Position numbers and translations under genes: made by a program. Shown here piece after piece: positions 24,779-32,989 of a stretch of 64,000 bases of DNA (position 1 is its first letter; each line of letters starts with the position of its first letter). Under the pieces are notes generated by a model. That model made no database searches and had not been told where the DNA came from. It saw only the letters and a program-made list of their open reading frames with translations. The stretch is from Deltaproteobacteria bacterium (GTDB lineage Bacteria; Myxococcota_A; Polyangia; GCA-2747355; JADLHG01): positions 34,808 through 98,807 of the forward strand of contig JADLHG010000082.1 of the NCBI GenBank assembly GCA_020848905.1, in the 5' to 3' direction.

Positions 24779-25969
24779 ATGAGCCTGACCCTGTTCGCTC
24801 TCAGTAACCCGGGCGGCCGGATCGTGCGCCGCAACAGGAGTGGGAAGATGGCGAAGCGTCGGCGCCGCGGGCGCAACCCGAAGATGACGAAGGCCCTGGC
24901 CGCCAAGGCGAAGCGCAAGGCGGCGGCGGAGGGGATCTCCTACCAGAAGGCCATGGGGATCCTCATGCGCGGCGGGTCGGCCTCCGCGCCGAAGCGCAAG
25001 AAGAAGAAGGCCTCGCGCCGCGCCGCCCCGAAGCGCAAGAAGAAGAAGGCCTCGCGCCGCGCCCCGAAGCGCGCGAAGAAGAAGGCCGGCCGCCGTGGCG
25101 GTCGCCGTGGCGCCCGTCGTTCGCGCAAGGCCTACCGCCCCTACGTCGGGTCGTCGGGCAAGTTCAGCAAGCGCGTGAAGGAGAACCTCGTGAAGCGCAA
25201 GGCCGCCCGCAGGGGCAAGCGCGGGGGCTACATGATGAACCCCCGCCGTCGTCGCCGGAAGAACCCCTACCGGCCCATGGTCGGCAAGGGCGGGCGGTTC
25301 AGCAAGCGCGTCAAGCGGCGCATGGCCGAGCGCGGCCTGGCCCGCGGCAGCCGCCTGAACCCGCGCCGTCGGCGCCGGAACCCGATCTCGCTCGCGGGCG
25401 TCCGCAGCGGGATCCGCTCGCTGCTCTCGCGCCAGGGCGCCATGAAGTACTCGCGGATCGCCGTCGGCGCGCTCGCGGGCATGGCCGTCGCCCGGCAGGC
25501 CCCGGGGCTCTTCAGCCGGATCCCGGTCGTCGGGCAGTACCTGCGCGCGGACACGCCGCTCAAGTCGATCCTGCTCTCGATCGCCGCGATCGGGCTCGGG
25601 ACCATGGCGGCGCGCCGCCTGAAGCTCGGCAACGACATCGTCGCCAGCATGGTCGCCGGCGGCGCGGGCGTGGTCGGCGCGGGCGTGCTCAAGCTCGCCT
25701 CGTCGCGGATCCCGGCGCTCAAGGCGATCCCGGGCGTCAGCGGCATGGGCGACGTGGTCAGCCCGTCGCAGTTGGTCGCCGGTGAGGCGATCTTCGGCGG
25801 CAGCGGCGTCGGCGACTACCTCCAGTTGGGGGGCCCGGTGCCGGAGCAGTACTTCGCGGGCGGCATGAACGACTACGTCGACTTCGTGTCGCCGGCCGCC
25901 GGCCGCGCGGCCGAGGCGGCCTCGTTCGCCCAGGTCGACTGGTCGCCGGGCACGGAGACGAGCTTCTAG
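24779..25969 (+). CDS. Strongly basic, histone-tail-like protein with membrane-type C-terminal half
   Basis: 396 aa from ATG 24779; ATG 24848 (MAKRRRRGRNP) is an alternative. Residues about 20-195 are Lys/Arg tandem repeats: KRKKKKASRR twice and a near copy, two FSKRVK cassettes, and NPRRRRRKNP and NPRRRRRNP. The rest is Gly/Ala-rich with hydrophobic stretches and repeated DY motifs (GVGDYLQLGG, MNDYVDF). A DNA-condensing arm joined to a membrane or shell segment is the natural reading. No catalytic motif. Confidence 0.72.
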   Translation: MSLTLFALSNPGGRIVRRNRSGKMAKRRRRGRNPKMTKALAAKAKRKAAAEGISYQKAMGILMRGGSASAPKRKKKKASRRAAPKRKKKKASRRAPKRAKKKAGRRGGRRGARRSRKAYRPYVGSSGKFSKRVKENLVKRKAARRGKRGGYMMNPRRRRRKNPYRPMVGKGGRFSKRVKRRMAERGLARGSRLNPRRRRRNPISLAGVRSGIRSLLSRQGAMKYSRIAVGALAGMAVARQAPGLFSRIPVVGQYLRADTPLKSILLSIAAIGLGTMAARRLKLGNDIVASMVAGGAGVVGAGVLKLASSRIPALKAIPGVSGMGDVVSPSQLVAGEAIFGGSGVGDYLQLGGPVPEQYFAGGMNDYVDFVSPAAGRAAEAASFAQVDWSPGTETSF

Positions 25970-25978
25970 TCCGCCTTC

Positions 25979-26000
25979 GGCGCGCCCTCCGGGGCGCGCC
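25979..26000 (+). terminator. Terminator hairpin after the basic protein gene
   Basis: GGCGCGCCC-TCCG-GGGCGCGCC, a perfect 9-bp stem ten bases after the stop codon. Confidence 0.6.
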
Positions 26001-26205
26001 TGGAGCGAGGGAGGGCCGAGTGGCCCACGGGATCGTGAACGATCCCGGCTCAGGTGCGACTCCTGACCTTCGCCTTCTCGTGCGGCATGTCGCCGTCCGA
26101 GATCGTTCACCAAGGGGCCCGAGCGGGCCCCGGCCCGGGAAGCGGTGAGCCACCGCGACCTCGGCTTGAAGGCGCCGGATAACTACCGGCCCGAGGAGAC
26201 TGATC
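26001..26205 (+). other. Structured leader before a candidate capsid gene
   Basis: No gene seen. It holds GGGATCGT-GA-ACGATCCC (26029-26046), a hairpin with AAGGGGCCC/GGGCCCC arms near 26115, and a GAGGAG ribosome site before ATG 26206. The GGGAACGATCCC element recurs upstream of the genes at 45860 and 49774. No clear promoter could be picked. Confidence 0.4.
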
Positions 26206-26859
26206 ATGGCTCAGGGCATCCAGCTTGTCCCGCTGCCCTCGCAGGGCACCGTGGCCGGCCGTCCGCGCAAGGAGTCGGTGTACGACACCGACGTGTACCT
26301 CGCGGCGACCGCCATGCCGCAGCAGATCCTGCTGTTCAACAACTTCGCGGCGTTCAGCGTGGCGCCGGCGCTCGGCCCGAAGCAGTTCGGCCGGGACACC
26401 AACCTGCGCGGGACCGGCACGGGCGGCCTGCCCCAGGCCACGCACCTGTTCTGGTACTCGTGGCGGCTCAAGTGCCGCTCGCTCGGCACCAACCTCAACC
26501 AGCCGGCGAACGCGGTCGTCCCCGAGCAGATGAACCGCTGGCGCGAGTTGGGCTACGCCCAGTTCGCCTTCCAGACCTCGGTCCTGATCACGACCCAGTT
26601 GGACGAGTTGCCCTCGGGCGCTGGTCCGCAGTCGATCTTCACGACCGTGACCAACACGACCATGCCGTCGCTCCCGTCGGGGATCCCGTCGAAGCGCGAG
26701 GGCAAGGACGTGACGATCATGGGGCGGCCGGTCGAGTTGAACGCCCTGGAGGCGTTCAACGTCCCGGTGTTCGTCCCGCAGGGCGGCTTCGCGCCGCAGG
26801 TCGACCTCTATATCACCGCCGTTCTGGACGGTGTCCTGCTGCGCGGTCTCTCGGCGTAG
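26206..26859 (+). CDS. Candidate major virion (capsid-type) protein
   Basis: 217 aa, low charge, rich in Phe, Val, Thr and Pro, with predicted beta-strands throughout (VYLAATAMPQQILLFNNF, HLFWYSWRL) and an ending (VDLYITAVLDGVLLRGLSA) typical of jelly-roll shells. It has a long structured leader and is followed by the strongest terminator of the region, as expected for an abundant product. It resembles no capsid family I can name; the assignment is inference. Confidence 0.5.
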   Translation: MAQGIQLVPLPSQGTVAGRPRKESVYDTDVYLAATAMPQQILLFNNFAAFSVAPALGPKQFGRDTNLRGTGTGGLPQATHLFWYSWRLKCRSLGTNLNQPANAVVPEQMNRWRELGYAQFAFQTSVLITTQLDELPSGAGPQSIFTTVTNTTMPSLPSGIPSKREGKDVTIMGRPVELNALEAFNVPVFVPQGGFAPQVDLYITAVLDGVLLRGLSA

Positions 26860-26897
26860 CAAGGACTTACGTCGGACGGACGTCCGAACGTAAGACG

Positions 26898-26936
26898 AAC
26901 GAAAACGCCCCTCGCCCGTCGAGGGGCGTTTTCGTT
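26898..26936. terminator. Very strong bidirectional terminator
   Basis: A perfect 16-bp stem (AACGAAAACGCCCCTC with GAGGGGCGTTTTCGTT) with a 7-nt loop and flanking A/T. Just upstream, 26866-26894, is a second near-perfect inverted repeat (CTTACGTCGGAC/GTCCGAACGTAAG). Confidence 0.85.
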
Positions 26937-27013
26937 TTCGGCCGTCTGCACCGTCCGCAACAAGACCCCACCGAAGACGCAGGAGACGTATAAGACACTA
27001 TCATACTTGTCGG

Positions 27014-27041
27014 TTGATCCTGCCCCGAAGCGTGCTACGCT
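27014..27041 (+). promoter_or_regulatory. Promoter of the homing endonuclease gene, leaderless
   Basis: TTGATC at 27014-27019, 16-nt spacer, TACGCT at 27036-27041 with an extended TGC. ATG follows after six bases, so the mRNA probably starts at the start codon. Confidence 0.65.
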
Positions 27042-27047
27042 CGCGGC

Positions 27048-28226
27048 ATGAACCTGAAGAAGATCAACTCTCAGACGATGTCGGTCGACAAGGCATGGCT
27101 CCTCGGCCTGATCGCAGGCGACGGCCACGTCTCGTTCCGCCCCTCTCTTCGGACCTATGCCGTGGTCATTGCCGCCGGGCTGGACGAGCCGCTCGCCCGC
27201 GAAGCGTTGAGGTGCGTCGAGGTCGTTTACGGCCTGACGGGGCGGGTCAAGAAGGTCAAGAACTGCTGGACCGCCTTCGTCTACAGCAAGGCCCTCGTGG
27301 ACGACCTACGCGCGCTGGCGTTGTTCGGGGCGCATAGGTGGACGGTCCCCGCGACGGTGACGACGTCGGACGACATCAAGGCTCATTGGGTAGCAGGGCT
27401 CGTCGACGCCGACGGGCATATCGCCTACCGGCCAAAGAAGGGCGTGCGCTACGTCTCGATCGACTCTGTGAACGAGAGCGGTCTTCGGGCGACGCAGACG
27501 CTACTCGCGTCAATCGGCGTCGACGCGACGATCTACAAGGATCGTTCTGCGTTTCGGCTCGTTGTCGGACACAGAGAGGCGTTTGGCAGGTTCGCCGAGA
27601 TCGTCCCAGTGAGGTGTCCTCGCAAGAAGGCCTGCCTCTCCGAGGCGGCCAGAACCTACACGAAGCGTCAGCGGAGGCGCTGCGAGGTCGACAGGATCGT
27701 TCCTGAAATCCGCCGCCGGTTGGCGGATCGCGAGTCCTATCGAGAGATCGGGGAGGCTTTGGGTATGTCGAGTGAGCAGGTTCGTAGCGCGGCGAGGACG
27801 CACGGCGTCCTCGGCCCGGGTCGAGGCAAGGGCGCGATCTTCCAGTATCTAGAGAAGCACTGGCCGGAGGTCGAGCGGCGGATCGCTTCAGGCCAGACGA
27901 TCCCGGAGGTCGCCGCCGCGATCGGCGTCGAGCCTTACACGATCCAGAACGGCATGAAGACGCGCGGCCTGCGCGTCGGTGTCCGGAAGGGGCTCATGAC
28001 CGCCCGCAGCGCGGAGCTTGAGGCGCTCGTGCCGCAGATCAAGGCCTTGGTCGAGGAGGGGCTGTCGAACCCTGAGATCGCCAAGCGGGTGGGCCACGAG
28101 TTGACCGGTCAGAAGGTCGCCAACCTCCTGTGCAAGCATGGGATCAAGCGCGACCCGGCGGTCCGCTGGCAGAACGCTGGCGGGCACAAGGGCGCCCCCG
28201 CCGCCGACACGGACTCCGTCCCCTGA
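27048..28226 (+). CDS. LAGLIDADG homing endonuclease with C-terminal helix-turn-helix repeats
   Basis: 392 aa. Two LAGLIDADG motifs, LLGLIAGDGH at residues 18-27 and VAGLVDADGH near 117-126, make a single-chain enzyme that cuts long asymmetric DNA sites to spread its own gene. Three helix-turn-helix units follow (SYREIGEALGMSSEQV, TIPEVAAAIGVEPYTI, SNPEIAKRVGHEL). It is free-standing, with its own promoter and no intron or intein remnants visible. Codon use is less biased than in its neighbours, a sign of transfer. Confidence 0.92.
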   Translation: MNLKKINSQTMSVDKAWLLGLIAGDGHVSFRPSLRTYAVVIAAGLDEPLAREALRCVEVVYGLTGRVKKVKNCWTAFVYSKALVDDLRALALFGAHRWTVPATVTTSDDIKAHWVAGLVDADGHIAYRPKKGVRYVSIDSVNESGLRATQTLLASIGVDATIYKDRSAFRLVVGHREAFGRFAEIVPVRCPRKKACLSEAARTYTKRQRRRCEVDRIVPEIRRRLADRESYREIGEALGMSSEQVRSAARTHGVLGPGRGKGAIFQYLEKHWPEVERRIASGQTIPEVAAAIGVEPYTIQNGMKTRGLRVGVRKGLMTARSAELEALVPQIKALVEEGLSNPEIAKRVGHELTGQKVANLLCKHGIKRDPAVRWQNAGGHKGAPAADTDSVP

Positions 28227-28240
28227 TCGCCTGCTAAGAT
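28213..28240 (+). promoter_or_regulatory. ACTCCG-class promoter (ACTCCG-N16-TAAGAT)
   Basis: ACTCCG at 28213-28218 lies in the last codons of the endonuclease gene; TAAGAT is at 28235-28240. The spacer lacks GTTCGTTTGG but the length is 16. Drives the gene at 28292. Confidence 0.6.
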
Positions 28241-28291
28241 CGGAGGGCAGCCGCTGCTTGCGCCATAACTAGGCGCCCCAGGAGGCCCCTC

Positions 28292-29539
28292 GTGTCGCAG
28301 TACCCCAACACCTACTACCAGCAGGGTCTGGCCACCCCCGGGCGGGCCTCGGTGTGGCCGAGCCCGATCTTCCCGCAGGCGGACATCCCCGCCCTCATTC
28401 AGGATCCGTGCTCGGGCACGGTCTTCCTGAACCCGGTGAAGGGCGACGTCGACTCGTACTACATGAGCAACGTCCCCCACCCGACGGGGATCACCGCGCC
28501 CTTCGGCACCCAGCAGTGCTCGCTCACGCCGCCGCTGCTCCAGGGCAACCAGGGCGACATGGAGATCGTCAAGCTCATGAGCGTGAGCACGGGGCGCTTC
28601 AGCGCCCTGATCACGGACACTTGGACGAACCGGCAGTACATGAACAAGCCGGTCTCGTCGAACATGGTGTTCGGCACCTCGCAGCTTCCCTTCGGGCTCT
28701 ACGAGACGATCTTCCTCCCGGCGACGACCTCGCTCGCGGTGCAGGTCACCGACATGAGCGGCGCGCCGAACGACGTGCGGATCGTCGCCCACGGCCGGCG
28801 CTTCATGGGCAACTGCGGGGGCAAGGCCGCGCTCCAGTCGCCGTTCATGTCCCGCCGCACGCACCCCTACTGGCTCACGTTCGATCGCGGGGCCGAGGTC
28901 ACGGTCGACGCCGGCGCGGTCAACGCGCAGTTCACCATGACGGTGCCGTCGAGCGCGGACTTCCTCTGCTGGCTCGTCATGGACGACTCGACCGTCTCGG
29001 CCGAGGACGCGATCACCGTGCGGATCTTGGAGGGCACCTCCGGGCAGATCCTCATGGACCGCGCCCTGAGCCTCCGGCAGTTCGTGGCGTCGCCCACGGT
29101 GCCCGTGGCGGGCTTCCCCGGCGGCGTCGTGCGCTCGACCGCGTTCCCGTTCGCCTGGACGTTCACGCACCTCTTCAAGCGCGCGACCCAGGTGATCGTC
29201 GAGGTCACCAACAGCGCCGGCGTGCCGCAGACCCTCCGCATGGCCTTCCACGGCCAGTTGATCTACTACGGGGACTGCCCGAGCATGCCCGACCCCGAGC
29301 GCATGCGGCTGCTCCAGCAGCCCTACATGCCGATGCCGGCGCCGCCCAACTGGCTGCCGTGCGCGCCGGGGGCCGCGCCCTCGTCGGTCATGTCGCCCGC
29401 GCCGGTCATGGCGGCCCCGACGGGCCCCGTGCCCGCGGCCGGCATGGCCACGCCCTACCGGAGCCCCGCGGGCGAGTTCGGTGGCCCTGTCGGGTGGCGC
29501 GGGGGCGACATCGCCTACGGGCGGCTCCCCGGGACGTAG
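28292..29539 (+). CDS. Candidate capsid or major spike protein, beta-rich
   Basis: 415 aa from GTG 28292 with AGGAGG upstream. It is beta-strand-rich with two similar halves, each ending in a strand run followed by a tyrosine-type edge (VRIVAHGRRFMG and LRMAFHGQLIYYGDC), suggesting a two-domain or double jelly-roll shell or spike protein. The C-terminal 80 residues are Pro/Ala/Met-rich and low-complexity. It has its own late-type promoter and a following hairpin (GCCCGGG-N6-CCTGGGC, 29539-29558). No named family recognised. Confidence 0.5.
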   Translation: MSQYPNTYYQQGLATPGRASVWPSPIFPQADIPALIQDPCSGTVFLNPVKGDVDSYYMSNVPHPTGITAPFGTQQCSLTPPLLQGNQGDMEIVKLMSVSTGRFSALITDTWTNRQYMNKPVSSNMVFGTSQLPFGLYETIFLPATTSLAVQVTDMSGAPNDVRIVAHGRRFMGNCGGKAALQSPFMSRRTHPYWLTFDRGAEVTVDAGAVNAQFTMTVPSSADFLCWLVMDDSTVSAEDAITVRILEGTSGQILMDRALSLRQFVASPTVPVAGFPGGVVRSTAFPFAWTFTHLFKRATQVIVEVTNSAGVPQTLRMAFHGQLIYYGDCPSMPDPERMRLLQQPYMPMPAPPNWLPCAPGAAPSSVMSPAPVMAAPTGPVPAAGMATPYRSPAGEFGGPVGWRGGDIAYGRLPGT

Positions 29540-29619
29540 CCCGGGAGCGATCCTGGGCCCCGTCGGCCCGTCGATCCTGGCGTCCCTGACCACCCCCTGA
29601 CCCCGAGGCAACCCCGCCC

Positions 29620-30465
29620 ATGGCCGGCTTCCCGATCGAGCGCAACTGGGTCCAGCCGACGTGGCCGCCGCCCTACGGGCTGGCGCCCATGCCGGGGGGC
29701 CAGGTCGTCTACCCGCCGCCGCCGTCGCCCCAGGCGCTGGCGGCCCAGGGCGCGGTCAACCACGTCGTCGGCGACGCGGCCCGCGGCCTGCTGGTCAACA
29801 CGACCGAGACGCCGATCCACGCCCCGCCCTACCGGGCCCTGCCCTTCCCGGCCGAGCGCCGCGTGGTCGTGCAGCCCCCGGGCAGCCCGCCCCTGGCGGG
29901 TCCGCTCGCGGCGGCCGTGGCCCTCGCGGCGGCCGAGGCGCCCTTCTCGGGCCCGCTGCCGCTGATCGCGCTCGCGAGCACCTCCGTGTTCGCGGACGTC
30001 TACTCGTACACGATCCCCAACGGCTACCGCCTCGTGATCACGAAGGTCGGCCTCGGCGCGCCCCTCGCGCAGAAGGACGCGCTGCGCTGGCGGCTCGTGG
30101 TGGGCACGTTGCCGCTCGTCGCCGGCCTGCCGGCCGGCACCGGCTCCGACGGCCTGTGGCCGCGCGCGAGCGCCGACGACCTCCTCGACACGTTCGCCGT
30201 GCCCATGGCGAACACGACGGTCTCGGTGCAGGTCCGCAACCTGAACGTGAACTCGGGCTACCTCGTCGAGGTCAAGCTCTACGGGTGGCTCTTCCCGGTG
30301 CTCCAGCAGGACGACAACGAGCGCAGCCTGCTGCTCACCAACGGGCTCGACACCAACGGGCGCTTCACCGACTCGGGCGCGTTCTGCGCCCCGGCGTGCC
30401 CGCCGAGCATGGTCTGTCCGCCGCCTGGGCCCTGCCCGCCTTGCGGGCCGACCTCGTGCGCGTGA
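29620..30465 (+). CDS. Virion-type beta protein with Cys/Pro-rich tail
   Basis: 281 aa. A Pro/Ala-rich head, a jelly-roll-like domain at about residues 120-230 (YTIPNGYRLVITKVGLG, VSVQVRNLNVNSGYLVEVKLYG), and a C-terminus with seven Cys in Pro-rich context. Related in pattern to the domains at 38322 and 40396. Probably a spike or decoration protein. Confidence 0.6.
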   Translation: MAGFPIERNWVQPTWPPPYGLAPMPGGQVVYPPPPSPQALAAQGAVNHVVGDAARGLLVNTTETPIHAPPYRALPFPAERRVVVQPPGSPPLAGPLAAAVALAAAEAPFSGPLPLIALASTSVFADVYSYTIPNGYRLVITKVGLGAPLAQKDALRWRLVVGTLPLVAGLPAGTGSDGLWPRASADDLLDTFAVPMANTTVSVQVRNLNVNSGYLVEVKLYGWLFPVLQQDDNERSLLLTNGLDTNGRFTDSGAFCAPACPPSMVCPPPGPCPPCGPTSCA

Positions 30466-30480
30466 TCGTGGAGGATCGCC

Positions 30481-31389
30481 ATGCCTGAGTCCGTGATCGT
30501 CGGTCAGCGCACGGTCGTGCTCGCGCGGCAGCCCGCCGCCGCGTTCGGCGCGGGCGCCTCGATCGCTCCCAACAACGGCCCCTACGACGTGTCGAACTAC
30601 GGCACGATCACGGCGCTGTTCCACATGGCCCCGGGCGGCGCGGCGGCGACGGCGCAGCTTGTCCAGTCGATCGACGGCGTGACGGACGACTACGTCACGA
30701 CCCTCGCGATCGACACGACGCAGGCCCCCCAGGTCGTCTACACGGCGACGATCGACCTCGTCGCGCCGTTCCTCAAGATCGTCTTCGTCAACAGCGGCGC
30801 GCCGACGACGCTCGCCTACTCGATCGTGGCTCGCCCCTCGGCGAGCGGCGGGGGTGGCAGCGGCGGGGGCGGCGGGGGAGGTTCGGTGGTCCCGACCGGC
30901 ACGGTGCTCGACTTCGCCGGCGCCTCGGCGCCGAGCGGCTACCTCCTGGCGGACGGCACGGTCTACCCGATCGCGACCTACCCGGCGCTCGGCGCGCTTC
31001 TCGGCGCGACCTACGGCGGCGACGGGATCACGACCTTCGGCGTGCCCGACGGGCGCGGGCGCTCGACGGTCGGCGTCGGCACGGGCCCCGGCCTCACGCC
31101 GCGGGCGCTCGGCGCCACGGGCGGCGAGGAGAACCACGCCCTGGTGACCGGCGAGCTTGCCGCTCACGGCCACCCCGTCACCGACCCGGGCCACAGCCAC
31201 GCCTACAGCCTCGGCAACGAGGCGGGCGCGTCCTCCGGCCTCGACAACGACCTGCTCTTGCTGCCCGGCACCTTCAGCGGCGCGATCTCGGCCGCCTCGA
31301 CCGGGATCACGGTCGGCAGCACCGGCTCCGGCACCGGCCACAACACCATGCACCCGTTCGTGGCCCTCAACAAGATCATCAAGACCTAG
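30481..31389 (+). CDS. Tail-collar/Mdp-type receptor-binding protein
   Basis: 302 aa. A beta-sandwich N-terminal domain (residues 1-115), a Gly/Ser linker near 120-135, then a phage tail collar domain (PF07484-like: GTVLDFAGASAPSGYLLADG, then FGVPDGRGRSTVG), and an end typical of microcystin-dependent proteins (HGHPVTDPGHSHAY, MHPFVALNKIIK). Trimeric adhesion or fibre tips carry this fold. It supports an exposed receptor-binding role but does not by itself prove a tail. Confidence 0.8.
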   Translation: MPESVIVGQRTVVLARQPAAAFGAGASIAPNNGPYDVSNYGTITALFHMAPGGAAATAQLVQSIDGVTDDYVTTLAIDTTQAPQVVYTATIDLVAPFLKIVFVNSGAPTTLAYSIVARPSASGGGGSGGGGGGGSVVPTGTVLDFAGASAPSGYLLADGTVYPIATYPALGALLGATYGGDGITTFGVPDGRGRSTVGVGTGPGLTPRALGATGGEENHALVTGELAAHGHPVTDPGHSHAYSLGNEAGASSGLDNDLLLLPGTFSGAISAASTGITVGSTGSGTGHNTMHPFVALNKIIKT

Positions 31390-31396
31390 GGGCGCC

Positions 31397-31873
31397 ATGA
31401 TCCTGCGACCGATCCTGGGCCTCGTGGACGTGCTCGCTCGCGCGGCGTTCGTCGCAGGGATCGTCCTCGTCCTCGCCGGCACGGCTTCGGCCGACACCGA
31501 CCCGATGAAGATCCCCACCGACCACGTCCCCGCGTGGGTCTTCTACTCCGTGCTCGCGGCCGGCAGCGCCGCCGGCGCGACCATGGGCAAGGTGATCCAC
31601 TACCTCTGGGTGCGGCTGGACGAGCACGCGCGCCTCGCGGAGGAGCGCCTGCTGGCCACGCAGAACACCCACAGGGCCGACCTCAAGGCCGTCACGGACC
31701 TCCTCCAGAAGGAGCAGGCCGAGCGGCGTCAGGACGTCGAGAGGCTCAAGAAGGAGCAGACCGACGTCATGCGCGAGGTCATGACCCAGATCGCCGCCAG
31801 CACGGAGGCGATCGAGGACAGCACCCAGACGCTGCACCGCCTCATGGGCAGCATCACTCAGGAGGGTCCGTGA
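31397..31873 (+). CDS. Two-segment membrane/coiled-coil protein, possible lysis or envelope protein
   Basis: 158 aa. An N-terminal hydrophobic segment ending TASADTD looks like a cleavable signal or anchor, a second segment is WVFYSVLAAGSAAGATMGKV, and a charged coiled coil covers about residues 75-140. With the lipoprotein gene at 32204 this recalls an inner-membrane/lipoprotein spanin arrangement, but the topology is not exact and this is inference. Confidence 0.6.
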   Translation: MILRPILGLVDVLARAAFVAGIVLVLAGTASADTDPMKIPTDHVPAWVFYSVLAAGSAAGATMGKVIHYLWVRLDEHARLAEERLLATQNTHRADLKAVTDLLQKEQAERRQDVERLKKEQTDVMREVMTQIAASTEAIEDSTQTLHRLMGSITQEGP

Positions 31874-32211
31874 GCCCGCTCGCCTTCCCGCCCGACCCGC
31901 CGCCCGCCGCCATCAGCCCTGCCGACTCCGACGGGGACGCCGAGCGCACGGCGATCCTCAAGCAGATCCGCGAGACGCGGCTCTCGCCGACGACGCCGCG
32001 ACCGTCGCCGCGCGTGGTCGTGGACGGCAAGGAGGTCAACCTCGACGACAGTGCCGAGTTGACCCTCGACAAGATCCGGGCCGTCGTCCAGCAGAACAAG
32101 GCCGCGTGCGCGGCCAACCGGCAGAGCCTCGCGGACCTGCGCGCCGCGCACGCCTCGTCGCCGGTCACCAAGGGCTTCAAGATCCCGAAGAAGGGGGTGT
32201 CCGGTGCGTAG
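31870..32211 (+). CDS. Unknown protein, 113 aa
   Basis: GTG start overlapping the previous stop. A Pro-rich head, a short VVVDGKEVNLDD strand pair, then a helix. It overlaps the next gene by 8 bp. Unknown; part of the possible envelope cassette. Confidence 0.6.
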   Translation: MSPLAFPPDPPPAAISPADSDGDAERTAILKQIRETRLSPTTPRPSPRVVVDGKEVNLDDSAELTLDKIRAVVQQNKAACAANRQSLADLRAAHASSPVTKGFKIPKKGVSGA

Positions 32212-32470
32212 CTCCTCGACCGTCACGACGCGCCTCGTCCTCGCCCTGGTGGTCGCCGCCGTCCTGTCGGCGTGCTGCCCGCCCGAGATCAAGGACAAGG
32301 CCGCGATCGAGAACGCGGTCCACCAGGGCTACCTGCGCCTGATCGACGAGGGGGCCGTCGACACGGCCGGCCTCACGAGCATGGTGCGCGCTTCGGCCAC
32401 GGCGTGGGCCGCCCTGGACGAGATCGCCAACGGCGCCGACGAGGGCCAGCCCCAGGGCCAGAGCCCGTGA
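32204..32470 (+). CDS. Small lipoprotein (o-spanin-like candidate)
   Basis: 88 aa from GTG 32204. Signal peptide with the lipobox LSAC (Cys24) followed by CPP, then a short acidic helical domain. Signal peptidase II processing is expected. In tailed phages small lipoproteins next to coiled-coil membrane proteins act in outer-membrane disruption; without known relatives this remains a suggestion. Confidence 0.65.
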   Translation: MRSSSTVTTRLVLALVVAAVLSACCPPEIKDKAAIENAVHQGYLRLIDEGAVDTAGLTSMVRASATAWAALDEIANGADEGQPQGQSP

Positions 32471-32937
32471 GCCTGATCGACGACCTCGCGAAGAAGGCCG
32501 CCGAGAAGGGGCCCGAGTTCTGGCGCGACAAGGCGCCGGGGTGGTTCGACGACCTCATGGCCAAGGCCAAGGCCGGCCTGCCGGAGGACGCCGCCCTCGG
32601 GAACGATCCCATGCTCAAGGCGTCGCGGGACGCGGCGGTCCAGGCGCTCGACACCCTCGCTCGCCGCAAGGCCGACCTCCTGCACCTCGGCGAGCACGGC
32701 CTCGTGGTCCTGCTCGCGAGGATCGCGACGGGGCGGATCGACGACGCGGCGCGGATCTACCTGCGCGACTCGGCCACGCTGGACGAGCTTCTGGCGGCGT
32801 CCGCCACGAGCACGGCCGACATGGTCAAGCGCGCCAGGGATCGAGAGGCGGCGCTGGCGAAGACGCTCCAGATCCTGAAGGAGATCGGCTCGATCACCGC
32901 GCGCTACGTCCTCCCGGCGCTCTTGGCCGCGATCTAG
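32467..32937 (+). CDS. Helical protein, 156 aa
   Basis: GTG start overlapping the lipoprotein stop. All-helical, amphipathic, with a mildly hydrophobic end (ITARYVLPALLAAI). Possibly membrane-associated; last gene of the cassette before a late-type promoter. Confidence 0.6.
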   Translation: MSLIDDLAKKAAEKGPEFWRDKAPGWFDDLMAKAKAGLPEDAALGNDPMLKASRDAAVQALDTLARRKADLLHLGEHGLVVLLARIATGRIDDAARIYLRDSATLDELLAASATSTADMVKRARDREAALAKTLQILKEIGSITARYVLPALLAAI

Positions 32938-32965
32938 TCTCCGCGCCCCGATCGTTTGGTAGTCT
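32938..32965 (+). promoter_or_regulatory. ACTCCG-class promoter (TCTCCG-N16-TAGTCT)
   Basis: TCTCCG at 32938-32943, spacer with GATCGTTTGG, TAGTCT at 32960-32965. It follows the TAG at 32935-32937 directly and drives the gene at 32990. Confidence 0.65.
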
Positions 32966-32989
32966 GCTCACTGGAGCCGAAGGAGTCCC

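Noticed and set aside
21880..24918. Antisense open frame of 1012 codons, and a similar 961-codon one at 1147-4032
   Set aside because: Shadows of the NP mosaic protein and of the polymerase; the plus-strand proteins have recognisable modules.
27048..28226. Intein or group I intron carrying the endonuclease
   Set aside because: No intein splice motifs, no interrupted host gene and no intron core seen; the gene is free-standing with its own promoter.
30481..31389. Tail collar domain as proof that the virus is tailed
   Set aside because: The domain also occurs in adhesins and bacterial proteins; no sheath, tube, tape measure or baseplate gene is visible here.
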